From Mycobacterium aquaticum (GTDB lineage: Bacteria; Actinomycetota; Actinomycetes; Mycobacteriales; Mycobacteriaceae), in assembly GCF_002086485.1 (NCBI RefSeq), contig NZ_MVHF01000015.1:62001-126000 (forward strand): a DNA stretch of 64,000 nt, read 5' to 3'. Position 1 is the first letter of the stretch; every line of letters begins with the position of its first letter. The notes below the pieces were generated by a model. The model searched no databases, was not told where the DNA came from, and was given only the letters and a program-made list of their open reading frames with translations. Below, piece by piece: positions 42,859 through 51,138 of this stretch. The position numbers were made by a program, and so were the translations under genes.

Positions 42859-43092
42859 ATGAAGAACCCGATGAAGTTCGCCGCCGCCGCACTGGCCGCC
42901 GCCGCGATCGGCGGAACGGTCGCACTGGCTCCCATCGCAGCCGCCGAAACCCAGACCGCCAACACCGCAAGCGGAGCCAGCCCGCTGGTGCCCTACGGCA
43001 CCACCCCCGACATCCCGTACCGGCTGGGCTACATCGACTCCAACCACGACGAGGCCAACACCACCACCAACAACGTGGATCTGCCGTTCTGA
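42859..43092 (+). CDS. small secreted protein of 77 residues
   Basis: GAGGAGA precedes the ATG. The first 31 residues are a signal peptide (KFAAAALAAAAIGGTVALAP then IAAAE). The mature part of about 46 residues is polar, Thr/Asn-rich and lacks Cys (PLVPYGTTPDIPYRLGYID, then NHDEANTTTNN), ending in DLPF. No family is recognised. It stands alone, four bases from the convergent end of the reactivase gene, with a 124-bp upstream region. Confidence 0.72.
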   Translation: MKNPMKFAAAALAAAAIGGTVALAPIAAAETQTANTASGASPLVPYGTTPDIPYRLGYIDSNHDEANTTTNNVDLPF

Positions 43093-43096
43093 TCCG

Positions 43097-44800
43097 TCAG
43101 CTTCGCGATGCGGTGGCGTACAGATGCACCAGACCTGACGCCACCGCGAACCGCGGACCGTGGATCCCGTCGATGTTGGCCCGGCCCACCACCACCGGGA
43201 CCGTCCGCAGGGATTCACCCACCGTCCGCAACAATTCGTCGTCGAGTGCCCCGCCGCCGGCCAATACCAGTGCCGTCGGCGGCTTTTCGAATGCGGTGAG
43301 GCATCGCGCGATGTTCGCGGCGACCGTCTCCTGTTTGATCGCCAGGCGCAGGCTGCGCCACTCCTCGGCGGCCAGCTTGTTCGAGAACGGGACCAGGCCC
43401 GCGCTGCCCCGGGTGCACAACCGCCCGATGGCATCGGCGGGAGCAGGGTTGTCGAGGAACACCCGCCTGCCGTCTTCTTCGTGTGCGACGTGTGGCCCCT
43501 CCACGCGCAGTGCCGGGGTCCGCTTCACCCGCTCGGCCAGAGCCCGCGGAATGTTGAGCATCCGGGCCACCGCGACGGTGATGGTCTCTCCCGCTCCCGC
43601 CGCGGTCACCGTCCGGTCGGCGCCGACCAGATCGATGGTGCCGCCGCCGATATCGCACACGACAGAATCCGGCGGCAGCCCTGGCGTCGTACGTGCCCCG
43701 CATGCCGCGGCTTCCGGTTCGCTCGCGATGGTGAACGCTGGGCGCCCCGTCAGCTCCTGTAGCGTGGCGGCCGCGTCGGCGACGTGGTCGGCGGCCAGCA
43801 ATGCCACGACCGTGCCGCGGGCGTCGGCGACTCCCCGGCGCAGCCACGCCCCGTTGTCCAGCGCCGAAAGATCGGTGAAAAAGGCGTCGTCGACCGTGAT
43901 TTCGTGGTCGGCGGTGGGGATGGAGCGCAACCGGATCCGCAGCGGATCTCCCGGCGGGTCGCGCCGCAGGATGCTGTGCGCCTGCGCAGGCGAGTAGCGG
44001 ACAGACGTGCCGTCGACGGTGAATTCGACGTAGTCATCGTCGACCGCGGGCGGCTCGGGCGGCGCGGTGCGCGGGGTCACCGCGATCGCCGGGGCGTCGG
44101 CGAGTTCGCGGGTGAACTCGGCGATGTCGGGCAGTTGCTCGTGCTCGAGTTCCAGTGCGGCGCACAGCGCGATCGGATCGGCAAGGGCCCGGTAGGCCCG
44201 TCCCTCGGGCACCACCTCCACGGCGACCAACACTCCCGGCGCGAGCCCGGCCACGTCGACCTCGTCGACCACCGGGATGTCGATCGGGATGCGGTTGCCG
44301 ATCAGCACCGCGTCGTCCTGCGCGGCGATCACGCCGCTCACCGACCATCCGCCCGCGAGCGCAGCGGTGATCGCGGCGGCAGCGACCTCGAAATCGGTGT
44401 TCCCGTCGACGGACACGATGACCTGGCCGGCCTGGACCGGGCCGGACAACGCGGCCAGCGGCGCGTGGCGCCCCACGGCGAATCCGCTGCCGGCCGGCGT
44501 ACTGGCGTCCGGCTTGCGCAGGCTGCGCACCGGCGAGCGGGGCGACGACGCCGGTGGCAGCGGCGCGGTGTCGGTGTCCACCGGGCGGATCGCCGACAAG
44601 ACGAGCACCTCTGCGCGCACTCCCGCGTCGACCTCGATCCGGTGCAGCAGGGCCGCGGCCCCGTCGAGCGAATCGCGGGATCCCTTGCGGCCCCGGGTCG
44701 GTGCCTGCCCATGTCCGACAGGTTGCACGGCACCGTCGTGCACGCGGGCCAGCACGATCTCGGTGGTGTGGTTGCCGATATCGATACCCGCGACGATCAC
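43097..44800 (-). CDS. diol dehydratase reactivase, large (ATPase) subunit
   Basis: 567 residues, GTG start overlapping the stop of the small-subunit gene. The actin-like ATPase fold is visible: VAGIDIGNHTTEIVLARV (phosphate 1), the swiveling-domain region in the middle, SVVCDIGGGTIDLVGAD (phosphate 2) and VLAGGGALDDELLRTVGES (adenosine). It corresponds to DdrA/PduG, which exchanges damaged cobalamin for fresh adenosylcobalamin on B12-dependent diol or glycerol dehydratase. The small reactivase subunit (DdrB/PduH) is not seen in the operon. Confidence 0.9.
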   Translation of the reverse strand: MIVAGIDIGNHTTEIVLARVHDGAVQPVGHGQAPTRGRKGSRDSLDGAAALLHRIEVDAGVRAEVLVLSAIRPVDTDTAPLPPASSPRSPVRSLRKPDASTPAGSGFAVGRHAPLAALSGPVQAGQVIVSVDGNTDFEVAAAAITAALAGGWSVSGVIAAQDDAVLIGNRIPIDIPVVDEVDVAGLAPGVLVAVEVVPEGRAYRALADPIALCAALELEHEQLPDIAEFTRELADAPAIAVTPRTAPPEPPAVDDDYVEFTVDGTSVRYSPAQAHSILRRDPPGDPLRIRLRSIPTADHEITVDDAFFTDLSALDNGAWLRRGVADARGTVVALLAADHVADAAATLQELTGRPAFTIASEPEAAACGARTTPGLPPDSVVCDIGGGTIDLVGADRTVTAAGAGETITVAVARMLNIPRALAERVKRTPALRVEGPHVAHEEDGRRVFLDNPAPADAIGRLCTRGSAGLVPFSNKLAAEEWRSLRLAIKQETVAANIARCLTAFEKPPTALVLAGGGALDDELLRTVGESLRTVPVVVGRANIDGIHGPRFAVASGLVHLYATASRS

Positions 44801-45129
44801 CGCAACAGGCCCCGGCGGGCGTAGACCACGGCGGCCTGGCGCACCAGTTCGGCGCAGCGGGAAGCGCCACGAGCGGTCAGTGAGGCCTGCAACGCGTCGA
44901 GTTCGGCGGCTGTGGAGCGGTACGGGCGCAGCGCCTCGTACAGACCCATCACCTCTTCGTCGTCGATGATCGCCAATTCGGCTGCCCGCCTGAAGTTCTC
45001 GGCGAGCTGAGGGTTGCCGTCCCGCTCGGCGACCGTGGCCTGGTGGGCCAGCACGGCGGGGTCCATGCGCAGATCCGACAGCTCCAGCTTGCCGTCGACG
45101 GCCGCGGCGACGGTGAACTTCTCGCTCAT
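44797..45129 (-). CDS. B12-dependent diol/glycerol dehydratase, small subunit
   Basis: 110 residues, shorter than PduE (about 170) but helical as in the gamma subunit, with TVAERDGNPQLAENFRRAAE and DDEEVMGLYEALRPYRSTAA matching the family's LRxQAxxAexaGRpqLaeNlrRAaEL pattern. It overlaps both neighbours by four bases (ATGA at its start, GTGA at its end), so its synthesis is coupled with the catalytic subunit and the reactivase. Confidence 0.82.
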   Translation of the reverse strand: MSEKFTVAAAVDGKLELSDLRMDPAVLAHQATVAERDGNPQLAENFRRAAELAIIDDEEVMGLYEALRPYRSTAAELDALQASLTARGASRCAELVRQAAVVYARRGLLR

Positions 45130-47387
45130 GCTCGTGCCACCTCCACCGTCATCGGGCCCTGGCCCGGTTCACTGGCCTCACGCTCCAGCGCGACGAGCGC
45201 CACCGCCCGCGCGTGGTAGCGCGCCGATATGGACTCGTCGGTGCCGCCGGTGAGGATGGGGATGGGCGCCATGCCCTTGGCGTGCCGGGCCGCGTTGCGG
45301 CCGAGCTCACGGTAGTTGCGGGCGGTCAGCAGCGGGGCCACGCTGAACAGCTCGAGGTTGGCCAGTGGCGCCAGGTCACGACGGTGGATAAGGGCAGTCC
45401 CCTTGCCCTGCAATCCGATTCCGATGCCGGACCCGGAGAGTTTGGCGGCGGTCAACCCGATCAGCCCGACGTCAATGGTCGAGCGCACGCGGACGAACCG
45501 CGGCACACATCCTTCCTCCTCGAGCCCGGCGGAGATCTGGCGGATCACCTCGCCGATGGTCAGCCCGCACAGGGTCAGCCAGACACTGCGGCCCAACGCC
45601 GGGGACAGGCCGATGCACACCTCACGGGGGTCACGGCCTTGGCGTGCCGGTTCGACATCGGTGACGATGATGTGCCCGGCGTGTTCGGCCTGATCGGCCG
45701 TCAACTCTGCGGCGCTGCGTTGCTGGCGGATGTCGTCGATCTCGGCACGGCGCTCCTCGCTCAGGGTGTACCCGGTACCCGGGCCCGCGTAGTCGTTGGG
45801 GTCGGTGATCTTGGACAGCACCCGGAACTGGTCGTCGAAGATCGCCGAGGTCTGTAACTGGTCGCCCTGCATGCGTTCTCGCGTCAGACGCATGATCGCC
45901 TCGGCTTCTTCACCGAAGCCGGTTCGGTACAGCGAGGCAACCACGTCGAACACCGTGAGTTGCTTGGCCTCGATGGCGGCCGCCGCCTCGGCGACGGCCT
46001 TCGGGTCACCGGGCGGCAGATCGCGAGATCCGTTGGCGGCCACCACCTCGTCGATGTGGCTGTCATCGAAGTCGGCAAGGCCGAGGTCGCGGTACACCGC
46101 CTGCACGGCTTGGGCCGCGCGGCGTCGCACCCGGGCCAGATGTTCGGCAGGTACCGTCCGCAGCCCGCCGTCGGCACCCCAATCACGTTGCAGAACAAGG
46201 AAATCGTCCATGTCATCGGAGTTGAAGTTGGACAGTGCGAACGCATTGTCGTAGCGCGGGATCGAGCCGAACCCGGAGAAGATGAAGTCTGCCCCGGCCA
46301 GCAGGACCGGCAGAGTATGGGCGCTACGGCGGATGTCGGACTCGGAGATCAGGTTGTCGTTGCCCGCACACGATTCCAGGTCGCGCATCATCACCATGAG
46401 GTTCTCGGCGAGCAGCTCCTTCATCCCCTCGGGCACCGAGGCCACCACCCCGACCCCGTCGATGCCGCCGTTCTGCACCCCTTGTGATCCCAGCGCGCGG
46501 GCCAGCGACACACACCGCGATTCCAGGTAGAGGATCGAGCACTTCTCCGCCGCCCCCATGAGCACCTCGGCACCGCCCCCGCTGGTGACCCGCATCTTCA
46601 ACCCGCGCGACGCGTAGGCGCTGGTGAGGATGGCCTTGGAGAACGGGGTGTCGTCGCCGTCGACGAACACCTGCTCGGTGCCGTAGATGGAGATGGTCTC
46701 GGCGTAGCTGGTCAGCCCGCGCAGCCCCAGCCGCAGTTCCAGGGCTTCCTCGATGGAGCACTGCGCCATCGCGCCGGGCGTCCCGACCTGCGAACCGATC
46801 AGCAGTGCAACGGCATTCGACGGCGCGTCGCCGAGCACCGGAACAGTCGTCTCGACCTCGCGGAAACCGTAGGCGACCGCGCTGGCCGCGTCGGCGGCGA
46901 TCAGCAGCGGGTCGTCGAGCTGGTTGGTGACGTGCGCCTGATTGCTCGGCGTGCGGCGAGCCCGCATCTTGGCCATCGCCATCTGCATCTCGACCGGAGT
47001 CATCACCGCGATCACCCGCGCCAACTTGGCTGGGGTGGTGCCGCCGATCAGCCGAACCACCTCCGCGCGCGGCACCCCGGGGTCGACGGCCATCCGCGCG
47101 AGCGCGACGTCGGGACACGCCATTGCCTCGGCGGCGACGTCGAGATCCAGTCCGTAGCGGGCGATGAACTCATCGATGACGTCGAAGTCGGCGGCGGTCT
47201 TGCCGTCCATTTCGACGACCTGTCCGTCTCGCACCTCCAGCGACGGCTGCGGATCGTTGGGGCTGCTCATCGCGGCCAGGCCCAGATCGGGGTTCGTGAC
47301 ACTGAAACCGTCGAGGTTGACCGGTTTCGCATCGAGAATCCGCATCCGGCCCAGGGTCACACCATCGCCATCCGTCACGGCAACCAT
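45126..47387 (-). CDS. B12-dependent diol/glycerol dehydratase, fused large and medium subunits
   Basis: 753 residues. Residues 1 to about 560 match the alpha subunit (PduC): LDAKPVNLDGF, MSSPNDPQPSLEVRDG, MRARRTPSNQAHVTN, VYGTE-type ISIYGTEQVFVDGDDTPFS, and SSGF-like FIFSGFGSIPRYDN. Residues about 570-753 match the beta subunit (PduD): ICIGLSP-type VCIGLSPALGRSVW and LSGSGIGIGLQGKGTALIH. In enteric bacteria these are separate genes. The enzyme converts 1,2-propanediol or glycerol to the aldehyde using adenosylcobalamin. No microcompartment shell genes and no cobalamin riboswitch were found. Confidence 0.92.
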   Translation of the reverse strand: MVAVTDGDGVTLGRMRILDAKPVNLDGFSVTNPDLGLAAMSSPNDPQPSLEVRDGQVVEMDGKTAADFDVIDEFIARYGLDLDVAAEAMACPDVALARMAVDPGVPRAEVVRLIGGTTPAKLARVIAVMTPVEMQMAMAKMRARRTPSNQAHVTNQLDDPLLIAADAASAVAYGFREVETTVPVLGDAPSNAVALLIGSQVGTPGAMAQCSIEEALELRLGLRGLTSYAETISIYGTEQVFVDGDDTPFSKAILTSAYASRGLKMRVTSGGGAEVLMGAAEKCSILYLESRCVSLARALGSQGVQNGGIDGVGVVASVPEGMKELLAENLMVMMRDLESCAGNDNLISESDIRRSAHTLPVLLAGADFIFSGFGSIPRYDNAFALSNFNSDDMDDFLVLQRDWGADGGLRTVPAEHLARVRRRAAQAVQAVYRDLGLADFDDSHIDEVVAANGSRDLPPGDPKAVAEAAAAIEAKQLTVFDVVASLYRTGFGEEAEAIMRLTRERMQGDQLQTSAIFDDQFRVLSKITDPNDYAGPGTGYTLSEERRAEIDDIRQQRSAAELTADQAEHAGHIIVTDVEPARQGRDPREVCIGLSPALGRSVWLTLCGLTIGEVIRQISAGLEEEGCVPRFVRVRSTIDVGLIGLTAAKLSGSGIGIGLQGKGTALIHRRDLAPLANLELFSVAPLLTARNYRELGRNAARHAKGMAPIPILTGGTDESISARYHARAVALVALEREASEPGQGPMTVEVARA

Positions 47388-47434
47388 TTTGCGCGAGTGG
47401 CGGTTTTTGGTCTACCCAATACGCGTTTTTGGTG

Positions 47435-48790
47435 TCAGGTACCCGTCGCGACCTCGAGAGCCTTGAGCGAGTCCTCCAGGTGACTGAGCATCCGCTGCAG
47501 ATGCGGCACACTGCGCCGGCAACCGACCAGACCGAAGTCCAGATTGTCGCCGTTGTTGGCGAGCGTGATGTTCATGGCCTGGCCGTCCAGCGCGATCGAC
47601 AGCGGATAGTTGCCGTCGAGCCGGGCCCCCTTCCAGTACAGCGGCTGCCGCGGCCCCGGGACGTTGGAGATGACGAGGTTGAACGGAGGGGCAGTGGCCT
47701 TGACGAAGCCCGGCACCGCGGCCAGTCCGAGCGGCGCGATCATCAAGGCGGACAACGCCAATGCCTGCACCCGAGGCAGTTCGGCGAAGATCTGCTTGTT
47801 GCCGCGCATGGACTCGCTGATGATGGTGAGCCGCTCGGCGGGATCGTCGCGATCGGTGGCGAGGTTGCACAGGATCGACCCGACCAAGTTGCCACCCGCG
47901 TCGGCCTCGTTTTCGGAACGCAGGCTGACCGGGACCATCGCGATCAACGGACGGTCCGGCAGTGCGCCCTGTTCCAGCAGATATGCCCGCAGCGCGCCTG
48001 CGCACATGCCGAGCACCACGTCGTTGACGGTGACGCCACTGGCCTCCTTGATCCGCTTGAATCGCTCCAGCGGCCACGACTGCGCCGCCACTCGGCGCGC
48101 GCCGCCGATCTTGACGTTGAACATCGTCTTCGGCGCGGCGAACGGCAACGTGAGCTGCTGTTCGAGCAACGCGGCACGGGCCAGTTTCACCGTCGACGGC
48201 GCGATCCCGACGGCGGCACCTGCCGCATCGGTCACGGTGCGCAACAGCGACGGGCTCTGGTGCTCGCGCTTCTTGCGCGGCAGGTCCCACGGCACCCGCA
48301 CCTCGGTGTCGGCCGGATCCTCCGAGAGGGTGCGCATGATCAGCTTGAGTGCCGACACCCCGTCGATCAACGAGTGGTGCAGCTTGGTGTAGACCGCGAA
48401 CCGGCCGTCGGCCAGGCCCTCGATCAGATGGGCCTCCCACAGCGGGCGATGCCGATCCAGCAGACCGCTGTGCAACCGTGAGGTCAGTTCGAGCAGGTCA
48501 CGCACCCGGCCCGGCGACGGCAGCGCCGAACGGCGCAGGTGGTAGTCAAGGTCGACATCGTTGTCGTAGGTCCAGCCGACGTTGGCGATGCCGCCGAGGA
48601 TGGTGGCCGGATGTTTGCGGAACACGGGCTGAAAGTCGGTGTGCGCGACCATCTCCTCGTACAGCTCACGCACGAATTCGGGGCTCGCGCCGGCCGGCGG
48701 CTCATAGAGCGCCAGACCACCGACATGGAACGGGTGCTCACGCGTCTCAGCGATCAGGAACATCGAATCGGTGGGCGACATGAACTCCAT
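47435..48790 (-). CDS. wax ester synthase/diacylglycerol acyltransferase (WS/DGAT)
   Basis: 451 residues from the ATG at 48790 (protein starting MEFMSPTDSMFLIAETREHP, the usual family beginning); TTG at 48823 and GTG at 48817 in frame are alternatives, and none has a clear ribosome site. The catalytic motif HHSLIDGVSALKL (HHxxxDG) is intact, with the family block VISNVPGPRQPLYW near the C terminus. It esterifies acyl-CoA to diacylglycerol or alcohols for storage lipid. By order relative to ligC it may correspond to Rv3734c (tgs2). It lies between redox genes and the diol dehydratase operon genes on one strand, 47 bp before the latter. Confidence 0.88.
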   Translation of the reverse strand: MEFMSPTDSMFLIAETREHPFHVGGLALYEPPAGASPEFVRELYEEMVAHTDFQPVFRKHPATILGGIANVGWTYDNDVDLDYHLRRSALPSPGRVRDLLELTSRLHSGLLDRHRPLWEAHLIEGLADGRFAVYTKLHHSLIDGVSALKLIMRTLSEDPADTEVRVPWDLPRKKREHQSPSLLRTVTDAAGAAVGIAPSTVKLARAALLEQQLTLPFAAPKTMFNVKIGGARRVAAQSWPLERFKRIKEASGVTVNDVVLGMCAGALRAYLLEQGALPDRPLIAMVPVSLRSENEADAGGNLVGSILCNLATDRDDPAERLTIISESMRGNKQIFAELPRVQALALSALMIAPLGLAAVPGFVKATAPPFNLVISNVPGPRQPLYWKGARLDGNYPLSIALDGQAMNITLANNGDNLDFGLVGCRRSVPHLQRMLSHLEDSLKALEVATGT

Positions 48791-48839
48791 GTGCCCATTG
48801 AACGCTTCGGCGCGCACCGGCAAGGGAGAAACCGGGGCG

Positions 48840-49496
48840 TCAGTACAACGTCGTCTCGTAGTGCTCGTTGGTGATGTCGATCAGCCCGCTCACGTCGATT
48901 CCCATGGCGGTGGCCATCTCACCCATCTCGGCGCCGATCGCGCAGTAGAAGTTCGCACCGCCCAGGAGCGCATCGGCCAGTCCGGGATCGGGGTTCCACA
49001 TGCGGGAGCGGATCAGCGCCTTGCCACATTGGTAGAACACTTCCTGGATGCGGACGATCGTGGCGAGCACCGCGGGCTTGCCGTCGGCCGCGAGCATGTC
49101 GAGCAGATCTGGATCGTCGGTGACGAAGGCGTCGCCGTTGACCCGCAGCACCTCGCGGACACCCGGAACCAGGAACAGCACGCCGATGCCGGGGCGCTCG
49201 ACGAGGTTGCGGAACGTGTCGATGGCCTTGTTGCCCGGCCGGTCGGGAATCGCCAGGGTCCGCGAATCGAGAATCTTGACCGAACCGGGCGGGTCGCCCT
49301 TCGGGCTCGCATCGACCTGCCCGGCGTCGTTGACGGTCGCGACGACGTAGAAGGTGCTGTGCGCGATGAACCGCCGGGCGAACTCGCCGAGGCTGGAGGT
49401 CTTCTTCTCCTCGATGAATTTCGGTGGATAGCCGATGATTTCGCGGATGCGCGACAGATCGATGGGCTGGTATCCGTCGGCTGCGGTGTGGTCCAT
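48840..49496 (-). CDS. pyridoxamine 5'-phosphate oxidase family (split barrel, flavin-binding) protein
   Basis: 218 residues from the ATG at 49496, one base after the reductase stop. The split-barrel pattern is visible: FIAHSTFYVVATVNDAGQVD, ASPKGDPPGSVKILDSRTLA, RPGIGVLFLVPGVREVLRVNG. This matches the MSMEG-type PNPOx-like proteins, often bound to FMN or F420 and frequently of unknown substrate. It is coupled with the upstream PDR-type oxidoreductase gene, which could reduce its flavin or act on the same compound. Confidence 0.83.
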   Translation of the reverse strand: MDHTAADGYQPIDLSRIREIIGYPPKFIEEKKTSSLGEFARRFIAHSTFYVVATVNDAGQVDASPKGDPPGSVKILDSRTLAIPDRPGNKAIDTFRNLVERPGIGVLFLVPGVREVLRVNGDAFVTDDPDLLDMLAADGKPAVLATIVRIQEVFYQCGKALIRSRMWNPDPGLADALLGGANFYCAIGAEMGEMATAMGIDVSGLIDITNEHYETTLY

Positions 49497-49497
49497 G

Positions 49498-50448
49498 TCA
49501 GATGTCCAGTTCCAGCCGGGGCCCGACAGCGCGGGACACGCAGATGAACATGCGGTCGTTGGCGGCGCGTTCCTGCTCGTCGAGGATGTCGTCGCGGTGG
49601 TCGGGCGTACCGTCGAGCACCGCGGTCTCACACGTGCCGCACAGTCCCTCGCGGCACGACGCCGTCACGGGTACACCTGCGTCACCGAGCGCGTCGAGGA
49701 TGCTTCGTCCCGGCGGCACTGTGACGGTCTTGGCCGAACGGGCACAACGTACTTCGATTTCGGTGTCGGGGCGCGTCGGCTTGGGTCGCGATGCGAACCG
49801 TTCGATGTGCAGCGCGCCAGGGGGCCAGTGCGTCATGCGCTCGGCGATGGCGGCCAAGAGTGTTTCGGGTCCGCATGCGTACACGCCGGTGCCTGTCTGC
49901 GGTTTCGACAGCAGGTCATCCAGCGGAATGCGGCCGGTTTCGTCACTCACGTAGAACTCGGCTGCGCCGCCGAGCTCCGCCAGCTCGCCCGTGAACGCCA
50001 TCCCGGCCGCACTCGACCCCGCGTAGACCAGCCGCCATGGCTTGCCTCGCTCGGCGGTTTCCCGCACCATCGCCAGGATCGGCGTGATGCCGATGCCACC
50101 GGCGATGAACAGGTAGCGGCCGTGTTCCCGGAGCGGAAAGTTGTTGCGGGGGCCGCGAATTGCGAGTTTCTGCCCGGGGCGGAGAAAGGCGTGGACGTAT
50201 TCGGAACCGCCGCGGCTGCGGACCTCGCGCCGGACCGCGATGCGGTAGGTGTCGCGCTCGGCCGGTGGCCCGCACAGCGAATATTGCCGCGTGATGCCCG
50301 TGGGCAGCACGACATCGACGTGCGCGCCCGGTTCCCAGGCCGGCCACGGCGAGCCGTCGGGGCGGGTCAGCGACACCGACACCACGCCGTCGGCCTCGAG
50401 CCGCAGCTGCCTGACGACCGCCGGTTGATCGGCAACTCCCACACTCAT
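49498..50448 (-). CDS. PDR/VanB family oxidoreductase (reductase with C-terminal 2Fe-2S ferredoxin)
   Basis: 316 residues from the ATG at 50448, preceded by AGAGGCGAG. The order is FMN/NAD reductase then plant-type ferredoxin: RQYSLCG for flavin binding, FIAGGIGITPILAM for NAD(P), and at the C terminus CREGLCGTCETAVLDG plus a distal Cys in MFICVSRA for the 2Fe-2S cluster. It feeds electrons from NAD(P)H to a Rieske-type or other oxygenase. No Rieske oxygenase gene is adjacent. It is the first gene of the minus-strand run and is divergent from a TetR gene, with operator-like repeats overlapping its upstream region. Confidence 0.9.
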   Translation of the reverse strand: MSVGVADQPAVVRQLRLEADGVVSVSLTRPDGSPWPAWEPGAHVDVVLPTGITRQYSLCGPPAERDTYRIAVRREVRSRGGSEYVHAFLRPGQKLAIRGPRNNFPLREHGRYLFIAGGIGITPILAMVRETAERGKPWRLVYAGSSAAGMAFTGELAELGGAAEFYVSDETGRIPLDDLLSKPQTGTGVYACGPETLLAAIAERMTHWPPGALHIERFASRPKPTRPDTEIEVRCARSAKTVTVPPGRSILDALGDAGVPVTASCREGLCGTCETAVLDGTPDHRDDILDEQERAANDRMFICVSRAVGPRLELDI

Positions 50449-50460
50449 TCGCTCGCCTCT

Positions 50461-50477
50461 ATTGAACAATGATCAAG
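50461..50477. promoter_or_regulatory. operator copy 1, reductase side
   Basis: On the minus strand this reads CTTGATC-ATT-GTTCAAT, an imperfect version (two mismatches) of the perfect palindrome at 50495-50511. Its centre is about 34 bp (near three helical turns) from the centre of the other copy, in the 89-bp gap between divergent reductase and TetR genes. It lies 13 bp from the reductase start, where a bound repressor would block transcription. Confidence 0.6.
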
Positions 50478-50494
50478 AACCACTATCCACTACA

Positions 50495-50511
50495 CTTGAT
50501 CAACGATCAAG
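50495..50511. promoter_or_regulatory. operator copy 2, TetR side
   Basis: CTTGATC-AAC-GATCAAG is a perfect 7-bp inverted repeat with a 3-bp centre, the size of a TetR-family operator. It lies 26 bp before the chosen GTG of the TetR gene and just ahead of its GAGGAG ribosome site, consistent with autorepression. The half-site GATCAAG also occurs in copy 1. Confidence 0.65.
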
Positions 50512-50537
50512 GCGTCAAGTTTTCGAGGAGCGGCGGC

Positions 50538-51137
50538 GTGGGACTGGACCGGGAACAGGTGGTCGCGGCCGGCCTCGAGGTGCTCGACGACATCGGCCTC
50601 GATGCGCTGACCATGCGGAAGGTGGCCGATCACCTTGGCGTGCAACTCAACACCGTGTACTGGCATGCCGCGAGCAAGCCCGCTCTGCTCGCGGCCATGG
50701 CCGATCTGATGCTCGCAGGCTGCGCCGACGAACCACTTCCGCAGCAGTGGCGGGACCGGTTGCGCGAGCTGGCGCACCGCTACCGCAACGCGATGCTCGC
50801 GCACCGCGACGGCGCCCGCGTGGTCGCCGGAACGTTCCCGGTGGAATCGCGCACCCTCGAATTGGGCGACGCGTTCGTATCGACGCTGCTGGCAGGCGGC
50901 ATCGAGCCGCGCACCGCCGCATGGTCAGCCTGGGCCATCGCGTACTACACCATGGGCATCACCCAGGAACAGCAGGCATATCACGCACTGGGCCGGCCGG
51001 TGCGCCTCGCCGACGCGGTCAGCCCAGACCGCTATCCCGCACTGGCGCAGGTCGCCGAGTTCTTCGGCGCAGGAGACTTCGACCAGCGCTTCGACTTCGG
51101 GCTCGACCTGCTGATCGCCAACCTGCGCCAGCGGTGA
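50538..51137 (+). CDS. TetR family transcriptional regulator
   Basis: 199 residues from the GTG at 50538, chosen because GAGGAG lies seven bases upstream; the frame is open for 23 codons more, but that stretch covers the operator. The domain order is that of TetR(class)-like repressors: DREQVVAAGLEVLDDIGLDA, MRKVADHLGVQLNTVYWHAA as the helix-turn-helix, then a C-terminal TetR_C domain (PQQWRDRLRELAHRYRNAML). It probably represses itself and the divergent oxidoreductase transcript through the two palindromes between them. The inducer is unknown. Confidence 0.88.
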   Translation: MGLDREQVVAAGLEVLDDIGLDALTMRKVADHLGVQLNTVYWHAASKPALLAAMADLMLAGCADEPLPQQWRDRLRELAHRYRNAMLAHRDGARVVAGTFPVESRTLELGDAFVSTLLAGGIEPRTAAWSAWAIAYYTMGITQEQQAYHALGRPVRLADAVSPDRYPALAQVAEFFGAGDFDQRFDFGLDLLIANLRQR

Positions 51138-51138
51138 G

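Noticed and set aside
43097..47387. Bacterial microcompartment locus
   Set aside because: Dehydratase and reactivase genes are present but no shell (BMC-domain) protein genes are in or around the set.
47388..47434. Possible cobalamin riboswitch before the diol dehydratase gene
   Set aside because: The gap is only 47 bases and contains no B12-box-like sequence.
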